This document shows positions 63,354 through 64,000 of a DNA stretch of 64,000 nucleotides, piece by piece. A model generated the notes under the pieces. That model saw only the letters and a list, made by a program, of their open reading frames with translations. It was not told the origin of the DNA and made no database searches. The number at the start of each line of letters is the position of its first letter. Position 1 is the first letter of the stretch. Source of the stretch: Tissierella sp. MB52-C2 (GTDB lineage Bacteria; Bacillota; Clostridia; Tissierellales; Tissierellaceae); the NCBI RefSeq assembly GCF_030931715.1, contig NZ_CP133261.1:1736001-1800000 (forward strand), given 5' to 3'. Both the position numbers and the translations under genes were made by a program.

Positions 63354-63401
63354 GATTTTACTCTAAGGTCTTTCTTACAGTAAACATTTATTTCTCAGAA
63401 T

Positions 63402-63599
63402 TTAAGGCGCCTCTTTTTCATCGCAGCCACCGCCACCACCGCCACCACCGCCACCACCGCCACCAGGGACGGTGCCTCCGCCACCTTCTTCCTTATTTGC
63501 CGGTACATTAGATGCTGCAAAAACACTTGTCGTTGCAAATTGACTAAGCAAAACAAGACTCAGACAAAGAGCTATTAACATTTTTTTCATTTTAAACAT
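63402..63599 (-). CDS. Small secreted peptide with polyglycine tract
   Basis: A signal peptide (about 1-29, ending SVFAA) is followed by SNVPANKEE, GGGGTVP, then thirteen Gly, and CDEKEAP. The glycines are coded by GGT/GGC repeats (plus strand CCGCCACCACCGCC), a slippage-prone tract. A single Cys stands directly after the glycines. No family known. It shares its upstream region with the secreted protein gene at 60122. Confidence 0.65.
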   Translation of the reverse strand: MFKMKKMLIALCLSLVLLSQFATTSVFAASNVPANKEEGGGGTVPGGGGGGGGGGGGGCDEKEAP

Positions 63600-63627
63600 A
63601 ATACCATCTCCTTTAATTTGATACTAT

Positions 63628-63688
63628 AATAATTCTATATAAAATCTCATTTTCCTTCTTATTTTTATAGGCAAATTCATATAAATTC
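63628..63688 (-). promoter_or_regulatory. Shared upstream region of two secreted peptide genes (copy 2)
   Basis: Counterpart of 60364-60425 (minus strand ATAAGAAGGAAAAT and ATATAGAATTAT). It lies at about the same distance from the start codon as the other copy. Confidence 0.55.
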
Positions 63689-63712
63689 AGTCATATTCTG
63701 CAAAATTAAAAA

Positions 63713-63734
63713 GACTCTAGATTAATCTAGAGTC
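63713..63734 (-). terminator. Terminator overlapping the end of the amidase gene
   Basis: GACTCTAG and CTAGAGTC arms around ATTAAT, followed by TTTTTAATTTT on the minus strand. The last codons of the amidase gene (DSRLI, stop) are inside the hairpin. Confidence 0.85.
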
Positions 63735-64000
63735 CTTAGGATTAGTTCCATCAGTAAGACCTAATTTTTTAGCCCATTCCATAGCCTCTACTGCCCATGG
63801 ACTACAATCTATTTTAGTTTTCTCAATATATTTCACTCCCAAGTAATTCAATATTCCTTTTGCTACAGCTAAGGCTAATTCTTCTTGCTTATCTTTCAGT
63901 ATTTTAAAATCATCTATATTAGTAATAAAAGCTAATTCTACTAAAGCTGATGGCATATTACTTTGCCTTAATACTGCAAAATTAGCTGTTTTTATTCCTC
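63717..64000 (-). CDS. N-acetylmuramoyl-L-alanine amidase (Amidase_3), 3' part
   Basis: The frame continues beyond the window: TANFAVLRQSNMPSALVELA, then FITNIDDFKIL, is the C-terminal half of the zinc amidase fold with the catalytic Glu in VELAFITN. After it comes the start of a second domain, SPWAVEAMEWAKKLGLTDGT, like the SLH-type repeats at the end of many lysins and amidases, which breaks off after a few more residues inside the terminator. It cleaves the amide bond between MurNAc and L-Ala in peptidoglycan. Confidence 0.85.
   Translation of the reverse strand, partial: GIKTANFAVLRQSNMPSALVELAFITNIDDFKILKDKQEELALAVAKGILNYLGVKYIEKTKIDCSPWAVEAMEWAKKLGLTDGTNPKDSRLI

Overview
The window is a chromosomal segment of a low-GC, spore-forming member of the Firmicutes, probably class Clostridia. 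The very AT-rich DNA, strong GGAGG ribosome-binding sites, the DivIVA/SepF/YlmH/YggS cluster, RemA, RqcH, SLH-domain surface proteins, a Spo0E-like remnant and sigma-K-like promoters all point that way. A Tissierellales-type genus would fit, but that is inference.

Region 1 (1-20.6 kb) is a conserved housekeeping block, nearly all on the minus strand. Read in the direction of transcription it runs: small membrane protein, HlyD-like protein, YggS, SepF, YggT, YlmH, DivIVA, DAHP synthase, TraR/DksA-type zinc finger, LspA, RluD-type pseudouridine synthase, PyrR, (rqcH on the plus strand), YicC, RemA, Gmk, RpoZ, CoaBC, PriA, Def, Fmt, YugP-type peptidase, RsmB, RlmN and the start of an Stp/PrpC phosphatase. 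Genes are packed with gaps of 0-60 bp and several overlapping signals.

Region 2 (20.8-40.1 kb) encodes a secreted and surface proteolysis system. It has two giant tandem-duplicated bacillopeptidase-F-like subtilases (2076 and 1775 aa), a PA-domain subtilase (1421 aa) and an SLH-anchored surface protein (997 aa). All four share an Ig-like module, and the three proteases also share an unusual ~70-residue C-terminal tail.

Region 3 (40.7-59.8 kb) is an accessory island. Its striking feature is a chain of single-gene units, all transcribed from the minus strand: TetR plus membrane protein, lipoprotein, SDR, CPBP protease, XRE plus deformylase paralogue, methyltransferase and a double-GNAT protein. 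The units are separated by a ~120-145 bp repeat bounded by 17-bp inverted repeats (AATACCGTATTATTCAG). One side of the repeat (the B half) is a terminator-like hairpin just after the stop codon of one unit. The other side (the A half) lies upstream of the promoter of the next unit, and four units share almost the same promoter/leader. The layout resembles an integron cassette array, but I see no IntI-type integrase and no GTTRRRY attC core. The island also holds a Tn554-like remnant split by an IS3-family element, several decayed phage-like genes, three copies of a 38-aa Cys-containing membrane microprotein with sigma-K-like promoters, and two integrase remnants. Each integrase remnant is followed by a tRNA-Pro 5' half: one truncated (51.2 kb) and one completing an intact tRNA-Pro(GGG) (59.74 kb). 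This suggests successive integrations into the anticodon loop of one tRNA gene.

Region 4 (59.8-64 kb) holds small secreted peptides (one with a polyglycine tract), a LexA-type DNA-binding domain without its protease half behind a perfect SOS box, small membrane and helical proteins, an intact IS1182-type element with an 8-bp target duplication inserted in a terminator loop, and the 3' part of an N-acetylmuramoyl-L-alanine amidase that runs off the window.
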